DNA of 43,676 nucleotides from Armatimonadota bacterium (GTDB taxonomy: Bacteria > Armatimonadota > SYMT01 > JACQGL01), in the NCBI GenBank assembly GCA_016199525.1, contig JACQGL010000262.1, positions 1 through 43,676 on the forward strand, written 5' to 3'. Made by a program: the position numbers and the translations under genes. Below the pieces are notes generated by a model that was not told the DNA's origin, ran no database searches, and saw only the letters and a program-made list of their open reading frames with translations. Shown piece after piece: positions 34,254 to 43,194 of this stretch (positions within the stretch are counted from its first letter, which is position 1; each line of letters begins with the position of its first letter).

Positions 34254-34811
34254 GTGCTCCTCCTCAGTCCGGCCTGCACGCAGCATGAGTGCTTTCACCG
34301 CGAAAGCGGCGGCGTTCCTGCGCGGCGCAGGCGAGTACTATACTTCACATCCGTCACGAATATCGGGCGCTTGCTCGCTGATGCTCCCAATGCTCTCTGA
34401 AAGGGTAATTACTTTGTTGCTAACCGACCGTCACCGACTGAGGCAATGTTTTCCACGCGGCTTGCGGATGGACCAGAGTTGTCCGCACATGGAATCTGCG
34501 CCGGACATTGGGAGCGCGTCAACGGTGCCGGACATGCATTTCTCACACAAGCCTACGGTGGGCGCCGTTAGCGAGAGCAGCGGCGCACCTCAACGCCTAT
34601 CGGGTTCCACCGGCCTGCTTACCCTCGCCGTGGCGGTAGGTCCCATTGAGGGTGTTGCACAGCGGCACCGTGAGCGCAGCTGAAAAAAGCCGTCAGTGTT
34701 CCCGGAGATCAGTGATTGCCAAACATAATGCTGGACAGATTCTCCTTCGCAGTGATAGCATTCCTATTGAGCATTGAGTTCACCCCCCTCAAAACGGAGG
34801 CATCGAAGAGC
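34254..34811. other. Gap before the basic winged-helix-like gene
   Basis: About 558 bp. No supported gene. Near 34757-34775 CATTGAGCATTGAGTTC is a pair of heptamer-like units of the kind seen at 30394. The region before 34812 contains CGGAGG about 12 bp upstream of the ATG. Confidence 0.5.
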
Positions 34812-35405
34812 ATGAGCGAAGCACGATCCGTCGCAACCGCCGAACTGAGCATCCACCTCCGCCTGGATTCACTGGAGCAATTGGCGCGCGTGCTGGAGGC
34901 TTTGCGCGAAGCGCCCGTGGTTACTGCCGTCACCGCCCCACCGGTGGAAGTCACCGAGCCGACCCCCGCTCCCGCCGCTCCTGCCGCTCCCAGGCGGCGC
35001 GGGAGGCGCCCGAGAGCTGCCGCCGCGCCTGTGGCAACCGCGCCTACAGCCGAGGCTGCCGCCCCGCGTCGCCGTGGGCGTCGGGCGATCGTCCCACCCG
35101 CGGGTGGGGCCGTGGATCTCCCTCGACTCCTGGGCAGCGCTCCTCTGCTCCAGCAGAAGCTGGTGCAGTTTCTCGCCGAGTATCCGGGGCAGCGCTTCAC
35201 CACGGACGAGCTATTGGATCCTATGGGGGTTACGAGCCGCAAGATGCTGGGCGGTCGTCTCACCGGGTTCAAGAAGACGCTGGGCCAGCAAGGAATCGGG
35301 TTGGTCAAGCAGCGCTGGTTGGGGAAGGAGTACGAGTATTGGATGGAGCCGGAGGATGCGGAGAAAGTACGCCGCTACTTCGCGGAGCACCCGCTCCCCG
35401 CGTGA
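34812..35405 (+). CDS. Basic protein with AT-hook-like motifs and a C-terminal helical domain
   Basis: A 197-residue protein. The N-terminal 35 residues form a helical segment (ELSIHLRLDSLEQLARVLEAL). A Pro/Ala-rich linker follows, carrying two basic motifs PRRRGRRPRA (60-69) and PRRRGRR (85-91), shaped like AT-hooks. Residues about 105-195 form a compact mixed helix/strand domain (LLQQKLVQFLAEYPGQRFTTDELLD...GVTSRKMLGGRLTGF) that resembles a winged helix: helix, helix with TSRKMLGGRL as possible recognition helix, then a strand-wing (LVKQRWLGKEYEYWMEP). Together this suggests a DNA-binding, perhaps nucleoid-associated protein; it is inference. CGGAGG lies about 12 bp before the ATG. No family named with confidence. 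Confidence 0.65.
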   Translation: MSEARSVATAELSIHLRLDSLEQLARVLEALREAPVVTAVTAPPVEVTEPTPAPAAPAAPRRRGRRPRAAAAPVATAPTAEAAAPRRRGRRAIVPPAGGAVDLPRLLGSAPLLQQKLVQFLAEYPGQRFTTDELLDPMGVTSRKMLGGRLTGFKKTLGQQGIGLVKQRWLGKEYEYWMEPEDAEKVRRYFAEHPLPA

Positions 35406-35548
35406 CTGCTGTCTCTGCGCGCCTCGCCGTCCGTCGCGAAACCAGGAACAGCGCCGGACGGCGAGTTCTCTGTACGGAGCAGGAGGCGCACACGCTCACG
35501 GCGTAGCTCACGGTGGCCGCGCCCCAGCGGCAGAAAAGGAGGCGCACC

Positions 35549-36922
35549 ATGTCCGGCGTAGGACCGCCACGGCTGGCCGCGCTGCGCGATGAATTCACAC
35601 GCGTAGAGCGAATCCTGGCGGAAACGCCCACGGTGGACAAGTTCTTTGGCATTCCCAAAGAGGAGTTCCAGACACGTCAGCGCCGCGTGGCTGATGCTCT
35701 CCGCGCCCGGGGACTGGACGTCGGCTTTGTCTTCTCCGACGAGCACTACAACGGTGACGTTCCGTACCTGGGCGGCAATACCAATGTTACCGTCGAGCAG
35801 GTGGCCGGCGTCATCGGCCCGGACGGCTTCCACATCGTGGCGGGTCTGGAGGGGGGCTATGTCGCCGAGCAGCTCGCGCCACGTGCGGGCGCCCGCGTGC
35901 ACAAGGTGGAGCTGCTCCAGCTCGCCGATGAGAAATACCCGATTGATGCCGAGCGATTGGAAGACGTAATTGCCGCGGCGGCGGGCGGGCGTCGGGTGGA
36001 TCGCATTGGCCTCCTCACTCCCCGCCAGGTGATCCCTGACGGCGTCGTCGGCTACCTGGAGAACCTCTTTGGCGCCGAAAACGTGATTGATGCCCAGGAG
36101 ATCTACTACCGGATCAAGTACGAGAAGTCCGATAACGAGATGCGCCTGATCCGCGATGCGAACGTGATTGCGGATGCGATGCTGCGTGCCATGCTGGCCG
36201 TGCTCAAACCGGGAATGCTGGAAACGCAGCTGGCCGCCTGGGCCTACTTTGTCGGGCGCGAGCTGGGTGCGGAAGGGATGGGCTGGGACGTTATCGTCGG
36301 CGCGAATACCGCCAACCGCACTCTCATCGGCAAGGCCCTCAACCGTCCTATCCAGCACGGAGACTGGGTCCACCTGGGGGTTGCTCCGCAGCGGGACGGC
36401 CTCAACGCCTGCGTCCGCCGTTCGGTCATTGCCGTCGAGTGTCCCGAGGACGTGACGTCCGACCAGCGCTACTGGTTCCGACTCGTGGAGGAGGCCTACC
36501 AGGTTGGCCTGGACGCCTACCGCCAGGTGGCCGAACACCACTTACCCGCCCGCCTCCAGGAGCAGGCGCTGGTTGATTTCTTCCGCAGCAAATCGGCGGA
36601 AGTATCGGCGCGGATCGGCAAGCCGGTCCAGCTGGAGCGCCTGAAGCCCTACACGGGCACACACAACGCCGGCTACACCGAATGTCAGGAGTTCTTCGGA
36701 GCAATCACCCTGGAGAGCGACGAACCGCTCGGCCAGCAGATCGTCACTATGCTGGACGTAGCCCTGCGCGGCATCGGTAACTACTGGGACGATGTGATCC
36801 TTCCCGAAGTGGACTTCGTGGTGGTGGAGAACACCCTGGGCAAGTTCGGGACGCGCGTGGAAGAGTTCAATCGCGTGCCGCGAAACGCACAGGCGCTCGT
36901 GGGCACGGGCCTTTATCCCTGA
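35549..36922 (+). CDS. M24 (Xaa-Pro aminopeptidase/creatinase-like) fold protein, metal site altered
   Basis: A 457-residue protein of the M24 fold with an N-terminal creatinase-like domain (about 40-175, FQTRQRRVADALRARGLDVGFVF) and a pita-bread domain (about 185-450, IKYEKSDNEMRLIRDANVIADAML). Real M24 peptidases have two Asp ligands in D-x-G-x-x-x-x-Y-x-x-D-x-T-R; here the equivalent HLGVAPQRDGLNACVRRSV (275-293) has neither. The later His (GTHNAGY) and a Glu-type position remain partly. It may be an inactive or altered member rather than a peptidase. AAGGAGG 6 bp before the ATG fixes the start at 35549. It is convergent with the glycosidase gene at 36955. Confidence 0.8.
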   Translation: MSGVGPPRLAALRDEFTRVERILAETPTVDKFFGIPKEEFQTRQRRVADALRARGLDVGFVFSDEHYNGDVPYLGGNTNVTVEQVAGVIGPDGFHIVAGLEGGYVAEQLAPRAGARVHKVELLQLADEKYPIDAERLEDVIAAAAGGRRVDRIGLLTPRQVIPDGVVGYLENLFGAENVIDAQEIYYRIKYEKSDNEMRLIRDANVIADAMLRAMLAVLKPGMLETQLAAWAYFVGRELGAEGMGWDVIVGANTANRTLIGKALNRPIQHGDWVHLGVAPQRDGLNACVRRSVIAVECPEDVTSDQRYWFRLVEEAYQVGLDAYRQVAEHHLPARLQEQALVDFFRSKSAEVSARIGKPVQLERLKPYTGTHNAGYTECQEFFGAITLESDEPLGQQIVTMLDVALRGIGNYWDDVILPEVDFVVVENTLGKFGTRVEEFNRVPRNAQALVGTGLYP

Positions 36923-36945
36923 GTAGCCTGGCGAAGCGGGACCAG

Positions 36946-36966
36946 GAGCGGACGCTACGTCCGCTC
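36946..36966. terminator. Bidirectional hairpin between convergent genes
   Basis: Arms GAGCGGACG and CGTCCGCTC form a perfect 9-bp stem around CTA. The CTA loop is the reverse complement of the TAG stop codon of the minus-strand gene at 36955. GTTCTCCTT follows on the plus strand. It can serve the plus gene ending at 36922 and the tail of the minus gene. Confidence 0.6.
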
Positions 36967-38010
36967 GTTCTCCTTGGTGGCCATCTTGGGAGAGCGATTC
37001 GGCGTCAGCCGCTGCGCGACGCGCTTGTAGGTGCTGGCGCGGTCGTAGATCACCAGGAGGTTGGTGAGCGGTCGCCGTGGCGCCAGGTGCGTTTTGCCCC
37101 GGTAGTAGAGGCCCGCCGAGTTGCCGCCGTCCAGACACATCGCATCTCGCGCGCCCAGGGCGAGCGCGGCGCGGGCCGCTTCCCGAAGGGTGATCGGCCG
37201 TCGCACGCCGAGCAGGAGCAGCTTGTGGTGCCGCGTGATACCCACCAGCGCGCGCCGCTTCCGCGCCCAGATGCCCGGGTCTCGGAACCCTTCACGGCGC
37301 GGGGAGAGGACGATCCGCCCGCCCGCCACCAGCCGTGGACCCGCACGCAGGACGGTATCGTAGTGGCTCCCGTCGAAGCGCTCCCCCGCGCGAAGCGTCT
37401 TCATCCGCACGCGACCGGGCGCGCGGAAGGCAAGGGCGGTGCCCACCGCGCCGCCATGCACCGGCTTTCCTTGCACCACGATGCTGCCCACCGGCAATGC
37501 GGAGGCCGGGTCGAAGTAGGTTCCCGTGATGGCCGCTGTAGGGCGTGTGCGAGCGATGATCCGACCCCAGGAATCTCGATAGCCGATCCCGCCTCCCGCG
37601 GTGGCCACTGCGAGCCGCAGGTCCGGATTGTTCAGGTCCGCCTGAACCACGTGCAGCGGCAAGCCCCCGGCGATAGCGGCATAGTAGACGACTGCCACCT
37701 CCCGGGAGCGCGGCGGGCGGCGGGCGGGCAGACGTCCATTGAGACGCGTACGGACCCGTCCTGTCCTGCGGTCGCCCGTATGCGCGGCGTGGGGGGAGCG
37801 GCGAACGGGAGGGGGTGCCACCCTGGCCGCCGTCTCCTGCGTGCCGGGATGCCCTTTGGGACCCGTGTTTGGCGGCGCGGCGCGCCTTATGACTCGCGTT
37901 CCGCCTCCCGGCGACACGAATGCGCAGGCCACCCCCAGGACAACCAGGCTCACAAGCGCGGCGCCACCCATCCGCAGTCGCCGCGCGCGGCGATAGTGTC
38001 GGTAAGTCAT
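36955..38010 (-). CDS. Phosphodiester glycosidase (NAGPA-type) domain protein
   Basis: An exported or membrane-anchored protein of the NAGPA phosphodiester glycosidase family, which cleaves N-acetylglucosamine-1-phosphodiester or related bonds. The 351-residue form starting at 38010 (MTYRHYRRARRLRMGGAAL) has an N-terminal TM helix (about 15-33), a Pro/Arg-rich linker (about 38-105) and the glycosidase domain (about 110-345). Visible family motifs are VVYYAAIAGGLPLHVVQADL, ITGTYFDP near 182, AGPRLVAGGRIV near 243 and the catalytic-site CLDGGNSAGLYYRG near 312-325. An upstream in-frame ATG at 38049 is possible. The loop of its stop codon lies in a terminator hairpin. Role likely cell-wall or glycan remodelling in the periplasm. 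Confidence 0.85.
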   Translation of the reverse strand: MTYRHYRRARRLRMGGAALVSLVVLGVACAFVSPGGGTRVIRRAAPPNTGPKGHPGTQETAARVAPPPVRRSPHAAHTGDRRTGRVRTRLNGRLPARRPPRSREVAVVYYAAIAGGLPLHVVQADLNNPDLRLAVATAGGGIGYRDSWGRIIARTRPTAAITGTYFDPASALPVGSIVVQGKPVHGGAVGTALAFRAPGRVRMKTLRAGERFDGSHYDTVLRAGPRLVAGGRIVLSPRREGFRDPGIWARKRRALVGITRHHKLLLLGVRRPITLREAARAALALGARDAMCLDGGNSAGLYYRGKTHLAPRRPLTNLLVIYDRASTYKRVAQRLTPNRSPKMATKENERT

Positions 38011-38702
38011 TGGACCTATCTCGTGTAGCAACATCACGCCGGCCATCACCTACGCCTGGCACCGCCTCCCGCCCGGTCTCCGCCCCGGCAGGAGCCCGAA
38101 AGCGGAAAGCCACGACCGGCAGGCCGTGGCTCAAAGCAACTGGGACGGCGGTCGCCCGGGATCCCGGTCCCAATGAGGTCGGGAGGCCCCCGGGTGTCGC
38201 CAGGTGCTTCATGCCGTACCCGCGGGGTTCGCGAAAAGGGCTTGGGCTTGAAGCTGCCCGACGTAGCGTCCCCGGTACTTCCGCGACGACGCGATTCGCC
38301 CCCCGGGTGGTTCCCCCGCCTCCGCCGTCGCGGAGCTTGGCACTTTCTTACCCAGGAGGGTGGCAATTCAACCGCCCGCTAGGAAACTCTTCCCATCAGC
38401 CAGGCTATCTGGCATCTTTTCAGGGCGTGACTGCCGTATCTCTCCCCTTATGCCAGCAATCGTACGCCCGTTAGAGAATGGGCCGCGTCCCAACGTAGTC
38501 GGGATGCCATCGGTAAGGTAGGAGTCGCCCCCGCTATGGTGACAACGTATCTCCGGCAGCGCAGATCCGGCCAAGGGGATGCGGAAACGTGAGGGAATGA
38601 GAGCCGGGGCGCTCTGATCCCTTCATCCACCCGCACACGCCTCCCTTAAGGCAGGGCAGCCCGACGATGGCGGGCATTCGCGCTTACGGAAGGAAGGCTT
38701 GG
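38011..38702. other. Gene-poor region with two diverged palindrome copies
   Basis: About 690 bp between divergent genes. Two diverged copies of the palindrome family are present: TCCCAATGAGGTCGGGA (38168-38184) and TCCCAACGTAGTCGGGA (38488-38504). A hairpin GCCACG-ACCGGCAGG-CCGTGGC lies near 38110-38131. Open frames on both strands have no start context. A GGAAGG site at about 38692 belongs to the MobA-like gene. I do not see a riboswitch I would name. Confidence 0.5.
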
Positions 38703-39452
38703 ATGGCGGATCCGATACCGGCGATCATGCTCGCCGGCGGGCGGGCATCACCCGAGCTGGCGCGCGCTGGTCACAGCGACTACCGTGCGCTGGCGGCGAT
38801 TCACGGTCAGTCGATGGGGAGTTACGTCCTCCGCGCCCTTCGCGCCACCCCCGGCATCGGCGAGGTGGTCGTTGTGGGGCCGCAGGCCTGCGCCATCCTG
38901 GATGCAGACCGTTTCGTCGCGTCTGATGCGGGCATTGTCGCCAACACCCTGGCGGCGTTCGCCGCGTGCGACTTTCCGGTGGCGCTGGTGGTTACGGCAG
39001 ATATTCCGCTGGTCACCCCTGCGGCATTCACCGACTACCTTGGGGCAGCGATCACCTCGCAGGCGGCCTTCTGCTACTCCGCCATCCCGCGCGCGGTCTA
39101 CGAGCGGCAGCTCCCGCGCATGAAACGCACCTGGGTTCATCTGGCGGATGGGGTCTACACGGGCGGCAATGTGGTGCTGATCCGTCAGGACGCGCTGGCC
39201 GCCGCGCGCCGGGTCCTCACTCTGGCGGTGGAATCCCGCAAGCAGCCGTGGAAGCTCATTTCTCTGCTGGGATGGCGTGCCATCTGGCGATGGTATCGGT
39301 GCCGGCTCACCCTTCGGGAGATCGAGATGCGGGCCGCCCGGCTCCTCGACGCCCCAGCGGCAATCGTCGTCGCGCAGCACGCCGCCCTCGGCGCGGACGT
39401 GGATAAGCCGGAAGACCTGGCCGCCGTGCGCGCCATCCTCTCCCCGCTGTAG
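38703..39452 (+). CDS. MobA-like nucleotidyltransferase
   Basis: A 249-residue nucleotidyltransferase of the GT-A/MobA-like superfamily. It starts MADPIPAIMLAGGRASPELARA with the LAGG phosphate-binding loop, then ADIPLVTPAAFTDYL near 96-110, where MobA proteins have a conserved Asp. Residues about 115-215 are unlike MobA of E. coli, with GVYTGGNVVLIRQDAL near 143 and a helical C-terminus (DVDKPEDLAAVRAIL), a D-x-x-x-P-E-D-L end common to nucleotidyltransferases that recognise sugar phosphates or molybdopterin. Other molybdenum-cofactor genes are not nearby. GGAAGG lies 7 bp before the ATG at 38703. The activated substrate is unknown. Confidence 0.78.
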   Translation: MADPIPAIMLAGGRASPELARAGHSDYRALAAIHGQSMGSYVLRALRATPGIGEVVVVGPQACAILDADRFVASDAGIVANTLAAFAACDFPVALVVTADIPLVTPAAFTDYLGAAITSQAAFCYSAIPRAVYERQLPRMKRTWVHLADGVYTGGNVVLIRQDALAAARRVLTLAVESRKQPWKLISLLGWRAIWRWYRCRLTLREIEMRAARLLDAPAAIVVAQHAALGADVDKPEDLAAVRAILSPL

Positions 39453-39550
39453 ACTGAAGTTTCGCCCCCCTGATCCTCTTGGTACCAACATAGCGTGGCA
39501 GCCGACGGCCCGTGAGCACGGGCCGCGCTGGCCGTCCCGGAGGCGCTCCT

Positions 39551-39605
39551 GAATGCTTTCGGGAAGGGTGTTGCCCGAAGGCGTTTGGGCCCGAAGGTGT
39601 TCGGG
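39551..39605. repeat. Cluster of three diverged palindrome copies
   Basis: GAATGCTTTCGGGA (39551-39564), CCCGAAGGCGTTTGGG (39574-39589) and CCCGAAGGTGTTCGGG (39590-39605) lie in tandem in the leader of the secreted protein gene. They share the arms CCCGAA and TTCGGG and the spacing of the palindrome family, in various states of decay. The block ends 69 bp before the start codon. Confidence 0.65.
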
Positions 39606-39673
39606 AAAAATTTTACGGATCGGTCGCCCTGCGAAGTACCGGGCAACAGTCCCAAGAGGATGAGGAGAGCAGT

Positions 39674-40834
39674 ATGAGACCATTGACAGGGGCCTTACTC
39701 GCAGCGGTGCTGCTGTGGTGCGGGGGATCAGCGGCGGCGCAGAGTAACAGCAACACGGACCCCCGCGCGCTGCCGGACTTCAGCGGGCCAACCGGGAATC
39801 AGTTCATGGTTCCCAGCACGCGCAACCCCGTTTTCACCAACGTGCCCGGCCTGGGCGTCCTCCCGCTGCCCTTGCCCACGCTGCGCGGGCCGGACCTATT
39901 CACGTTCGACCCACGCACGGGATTCGTGCCGAACTCCGCGCAGGCCACCGTGCAGCAGAACCGCTTTTTCTTCCTGCCCGGCGTGGGCTTCGTGCCCTCC
40001 GGCCAGCCGCTGGCGTTCGGGAACTTCAACGGGGCCAACAACGACTTGTTCCTTGGCCCGGGCTTCTTCGGCCAGGGAGCGGTGGTGGTAAGCTCGCCGT
40101 TCCCCTACTTGCCGGCACTGGGGACGCCCGGCATACAGCCGTTGTTCCCGCCGCTCCCATCGGGCCTGCAGCTGCCCGTGGCAGTGAACGTGCTGCCCCC
40201 TGGCGGGGCCGTCTTCTCGGGAGGGGCGGTGTTTGGTACGGCGCCCCGCACAACGACGGCCTCCGGCATCCGCCTGTCGCAGGACACCCTCGGTCCTACG
40301 GGCGGCCCAACCGTGGCGGCTCGCCCTGGCACCTTGCGGGAGCGGATGACCCAGGGCCAGCGGGAGCGCGTCGCGGGAGCGCGTGAGGAACGCCGCGCCG
40401 AAGCCACCCCAGAAGATGCGACCACCGCGCGCCTCGCTGCCTTGATGCGCCAGCGCCCCGTCCAGCCCGCGCAGGTCGAGGAGGTCGGTGCCACGGCGGT
40501 GCTGGTGCGCATCCAAACGGATAAGGGTCCCGTGCTGCGCCGCTACCCGCACGAGGAGGTGTTCTTCTTCGTGGGCGACCAGCTGTTCAGCGCCGCGCGG
40601 GCGCCGGAGCTACTCGCGCGCGGCGATCAAGTGCTGGTTCCCGAGCCGACGCGAGAAGCGGTCGCGGGGCAGCGTGAGGAGCTAGCCACGCCTGACCCTA
40701 GCGCCGGGGGCAAGCCTGCCGCGAGGCGCCCATCCACCGCACCCACACCGAACGCGGTGGCGGAGAAGGTGAACGTGCACCCGCGCGCCCGGCGGGCCCC
40801 GGCGCGACAGCCTGCGGCCCAACAACATCGGTAG
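39674..40834 (+). CDS. Secreted protein, Gly/Pro/Phe-rich N-terminal region
   Basis: A 386-residue exported protein, no family recognised. The signal peptide is MRPLTGALLAAVLLWCGGSAAAQ, with cleavage near AAAQ. Residues 25-180 are rich in Pro, Gly and Phe with repeated LPxxGxxPLxPPLP-like elements and no obvious fold. A charged helix (about 210-250, LRERMTQGQRERVAGAREERR) and an alpha/beta strand patch (about 275-320, VEEVGATAVLVRIQTDKGPVLRRYPHEEVFFFVGDQLF) follow; the last 60 residues are Pro/Ala/Arg-rich. GAGGAG precedes the ATG at 39674. It resembles the Gly-rich secreted protein at 15356 only in style. A stem-loop at 40885 lies 50 bp after the stop. Confidence 0.75.
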   Translation: MRPLTGALLAAVLLWCGGSAAAQSNSNTDPRALPDFSGPTGNQFMVPSTRNPVFTNVPGLGVLPLPLPTLRGPDLFTFDPRTGFVPNSAQATVQQNRFFFLPGVGFVPSGQPLAFGNFNGANNDLFLGPGFFGQGAVVVSSPFPYLPALGTPGIQPLFPPLPSGLQLPVAVNVLPPGGAVFSGGAVFGTAPRTTTASGIRLSQDTLGPTGGPTVAARPGTLRERMTQGQRERVAGAREERRAEATPEDATTARLAALMRQRPVQPAQVEEVGATAVLVRIQTDKGPVLRRYPHEEVFFFVGDQLFSAARAPELLARGDQVLVPEPTREAVAGQREELATPDPSAGGKPAARRPSTAPTPNAVAEKVNVHPRARRAPARQPAAQQHR

Positions 40835-40884
40835 GGTGACTGGCACGACGGACCGGTTCGCGTGGCGGATGCGGTAGTATGAAA

Positions 40885-40914
40885 GCGGGAGGGTCGCCAA
40901 GGCGACCCTCCCGC
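40885..40914. terminator. Perfect 14-bp hairpin between the secreted protein gene and mnmE
   Basis: Arms GCGGGAGGGTCGCC and GGCGACCCTCCCGC, with AA as loop, form a perfect 30-nt hairpin. It ends 13 bp before the mnmE ATG (40928), where it is too close to hold a separate mnmE promoter, so mnmE is either read through or translated from a transcript that includes the hairpin. No U-tract follows. Confidence 0.6.
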
Positions 40915-40927
40915 CGTTGCCAACTCC

Positions 40928-42304
40928 ATGGCCCTCCTGGAACCGGATACTATCGCCGCGATCTCCACTCCGCTCGGCGAGGGCGGTATCGGTATCGTGC
41001 GCCTCAGCGGTCCGCGTGCGCTGCCGGTAGGCCTGGCGCTGTTCCGTCGCGCAGATGGCAGCGCCCTCCCGCCTCCCGCTGCCCAGACCGCTCATTACGG
41101 TCGTGTCTACAATCCGCTGAACGGCGAGACGATTGACGAGTGCGTGCTCACCTGGTTTCACGCTCCTCACAGCTACACCGCGGAGGATGTCGTCGAGCTG
41201 GCGTGCCACGGCAGCAACCTGGTATTGCGGCGGGTGCTGGAGGCCGCCCTGCGGGAGGGAGCGCGTCTCGCCGAGCCGGGTGAGTTCACCCAGCGCGCCT
41301 TCCTGAATGGGCGGCTGGATCTGGCGCGCGCCGAAGCGGTGATCGATGTCATTCGCGCCCGCACCGACGTCGCGCTGCGGGTGGCGACGCAGCAGATGGA
41401 GGGGCAGCTCTCGCAGGAGATCCGCACCATCCGCGAGACCCTGATTGGTCTGCTGGCGGAGATCGAGGCAGCCATCGACTTCCCCGACGATGTTGAGCCG
41501 CTGGCGACGGAGGGGCTGATCGCCCGGGCGGAGGCGGCCCGCGCCGAGGCCCTCCTTCTGCTACGGCACGCAGAAGCGGGCCGCCTCTACCGTGAGGGCG
41601 CGGCGGTAGTCATCGCCGGGCGACCGAACGTAGGGAAATCAAGCCTCCTGAATGCGCTGTTGCGCGAGAGCCGCGCCATCGTCACCGAGATCCCCGGCAC
41701 CACCCGTGACGTAATCGAAGAGAGCCTGCACCTGCGCGGGTTGCCTCTGCGAGCCATCGATACCGCCGGGTTGCGCGCCACCGCGCACCCGGTGGAGCGG
41801 ATCGGTGTGCGCCGCACCCGTGCCGAGGTGGAAGCCGCCGACCTGATCCTGTTCACCGTGGACGCGTCTGTGGGGCTCACCCCCGAAGACAGCGTGCTGC
41901 TCGCCGAGCTGGCGGGGCGGCGGATGATCGTAGTGGGCAACAAGATTGACCTGGGGGATCGCCTGGACGCTGCCGCTCTGCCCGTGGGGACGCCGGTGGT
42001 GCCTCTCTCGGCGCTGACGGGCGCGAACCTGGCGGCGCTGGAAGCGGCAATCTACGATAGCCTGATCGGCGCGGAGACCTCGGCAGCGGAGATCCTGGTC
42101 AGCAATACCCGCCACCGGCGACAGCTGGAGGAAGCGGCAGCGGCGATCGAACGGGCCGTGGAGGCCGCGAAAGCGGGCTTCGAGCAAGCGGTAGTGGCCG
42201 TGGATCTGAAGATCGCGGCCGAGGCTCTGGGGGAGATTACAGGAGAGACGGTGACGGAGGCGACGATCTCCCAGATCTTCGCCCGCTTCTGCGTGGGGAA
42301 ATGA
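40928..42304 (+). CDS. mnmE: tRNA modification GTPase MnmE
   Basis: Together with MnmG adds the carboxymethylaminomethyl group to uridine 34 of certain tRNAs. The 458-residue protein has the N-terminal tetrahydrofolate-binding domain (about 1-120, IAAISTPLGEGGIGIVRLSG), a helical domain, and an inserted G domain with G1 GRPNVGKS at 231-238, G3 DTAGLR near 281, and G4 NKID near 338. The C-terminal CVGK (455-458) holds the catalytic Cys. The ATG at 40928 begins the conserved frame; no clear ribosome binding site is visible, only a preceding hairpin. mnmG is not adjacent. Confidence 0.97.
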   Translation: MALLEPDTIAAISTPLGEGGIGIVRLSGPRALPVGLALFRRADGSALPPPAAQTAHYGRVYNPLNGETIDECVLTWFHAPHSYTAEDVVELACHGSNLVLRRVLEAALREGARLAEPGEFTQRAFLNGRLDLARAEAVIDVIRARTDVALRVATQQMEGQLSQEIRTIRETLIGLLAEIEAAIDFPDDVEPLATEGLIARAEAARAEALLLLRHAEAGRLYREGAAVVIAGRPNVGKSSLLNALLRESRAIVTEIPGTTRDVIEESLHLRGLPLRAIDTAGLRATAHPVERIGVRRTRAEVEAADLILFTVDASVGLTPEDSVLLAELAGRRMIVVGNKIDLGDRLDAAALPVGTPVVPLSALTGANLAALEAAIYDSLIGAETSAAEILVSNTRHRRQLEEAAAAIERAVEAAKAGFEQAVVAVDLKIAAEALGEITGETVTEATISQIFARFCVGK

Positions 42305-42361
42305 TCGCACCGCCGAGGCGTCGAGGACGCCGAGGGAGTGGGAGAATAGGAAAGTGTATGC

Positions 42362-42435
42362 CTGGCGTTAAGCGTTAAGAAGCCGGTCTGAACGCTCGAT
42401 ATCTAACCGCCCAATACCCAGCGCCCACCGTCCCC
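42362..42435. repeat. Heptamer-type repeat block after mnmE
   Basis: The stretch contains GGCGTTAAGCGTTAAG (42364-42379) and CCCAATACCCAGCGCCC (42411-42427), which read as GTTAAGC units on one side and their GTTGGGC-like relatives on the other strand. This is the same style as the dnaK-dnaJ repeat at 30394. Confidence 0.5.
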
Positions 42436-42465
42436 TCTGTGCCGCGCTCCGCGTTCCGAACGCCC

Positions 42466-43194
<729 letters not shown>

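Noticed and set aside
38041-38190. Possible c-di-GMP (GEMM) riboswitch near GAAAGCGGAAAGCCACG
   Set aside because: A few bases match the GEMM core (GAAA, AAAGCCACG), but the conserved spacing and paired stems are not present.
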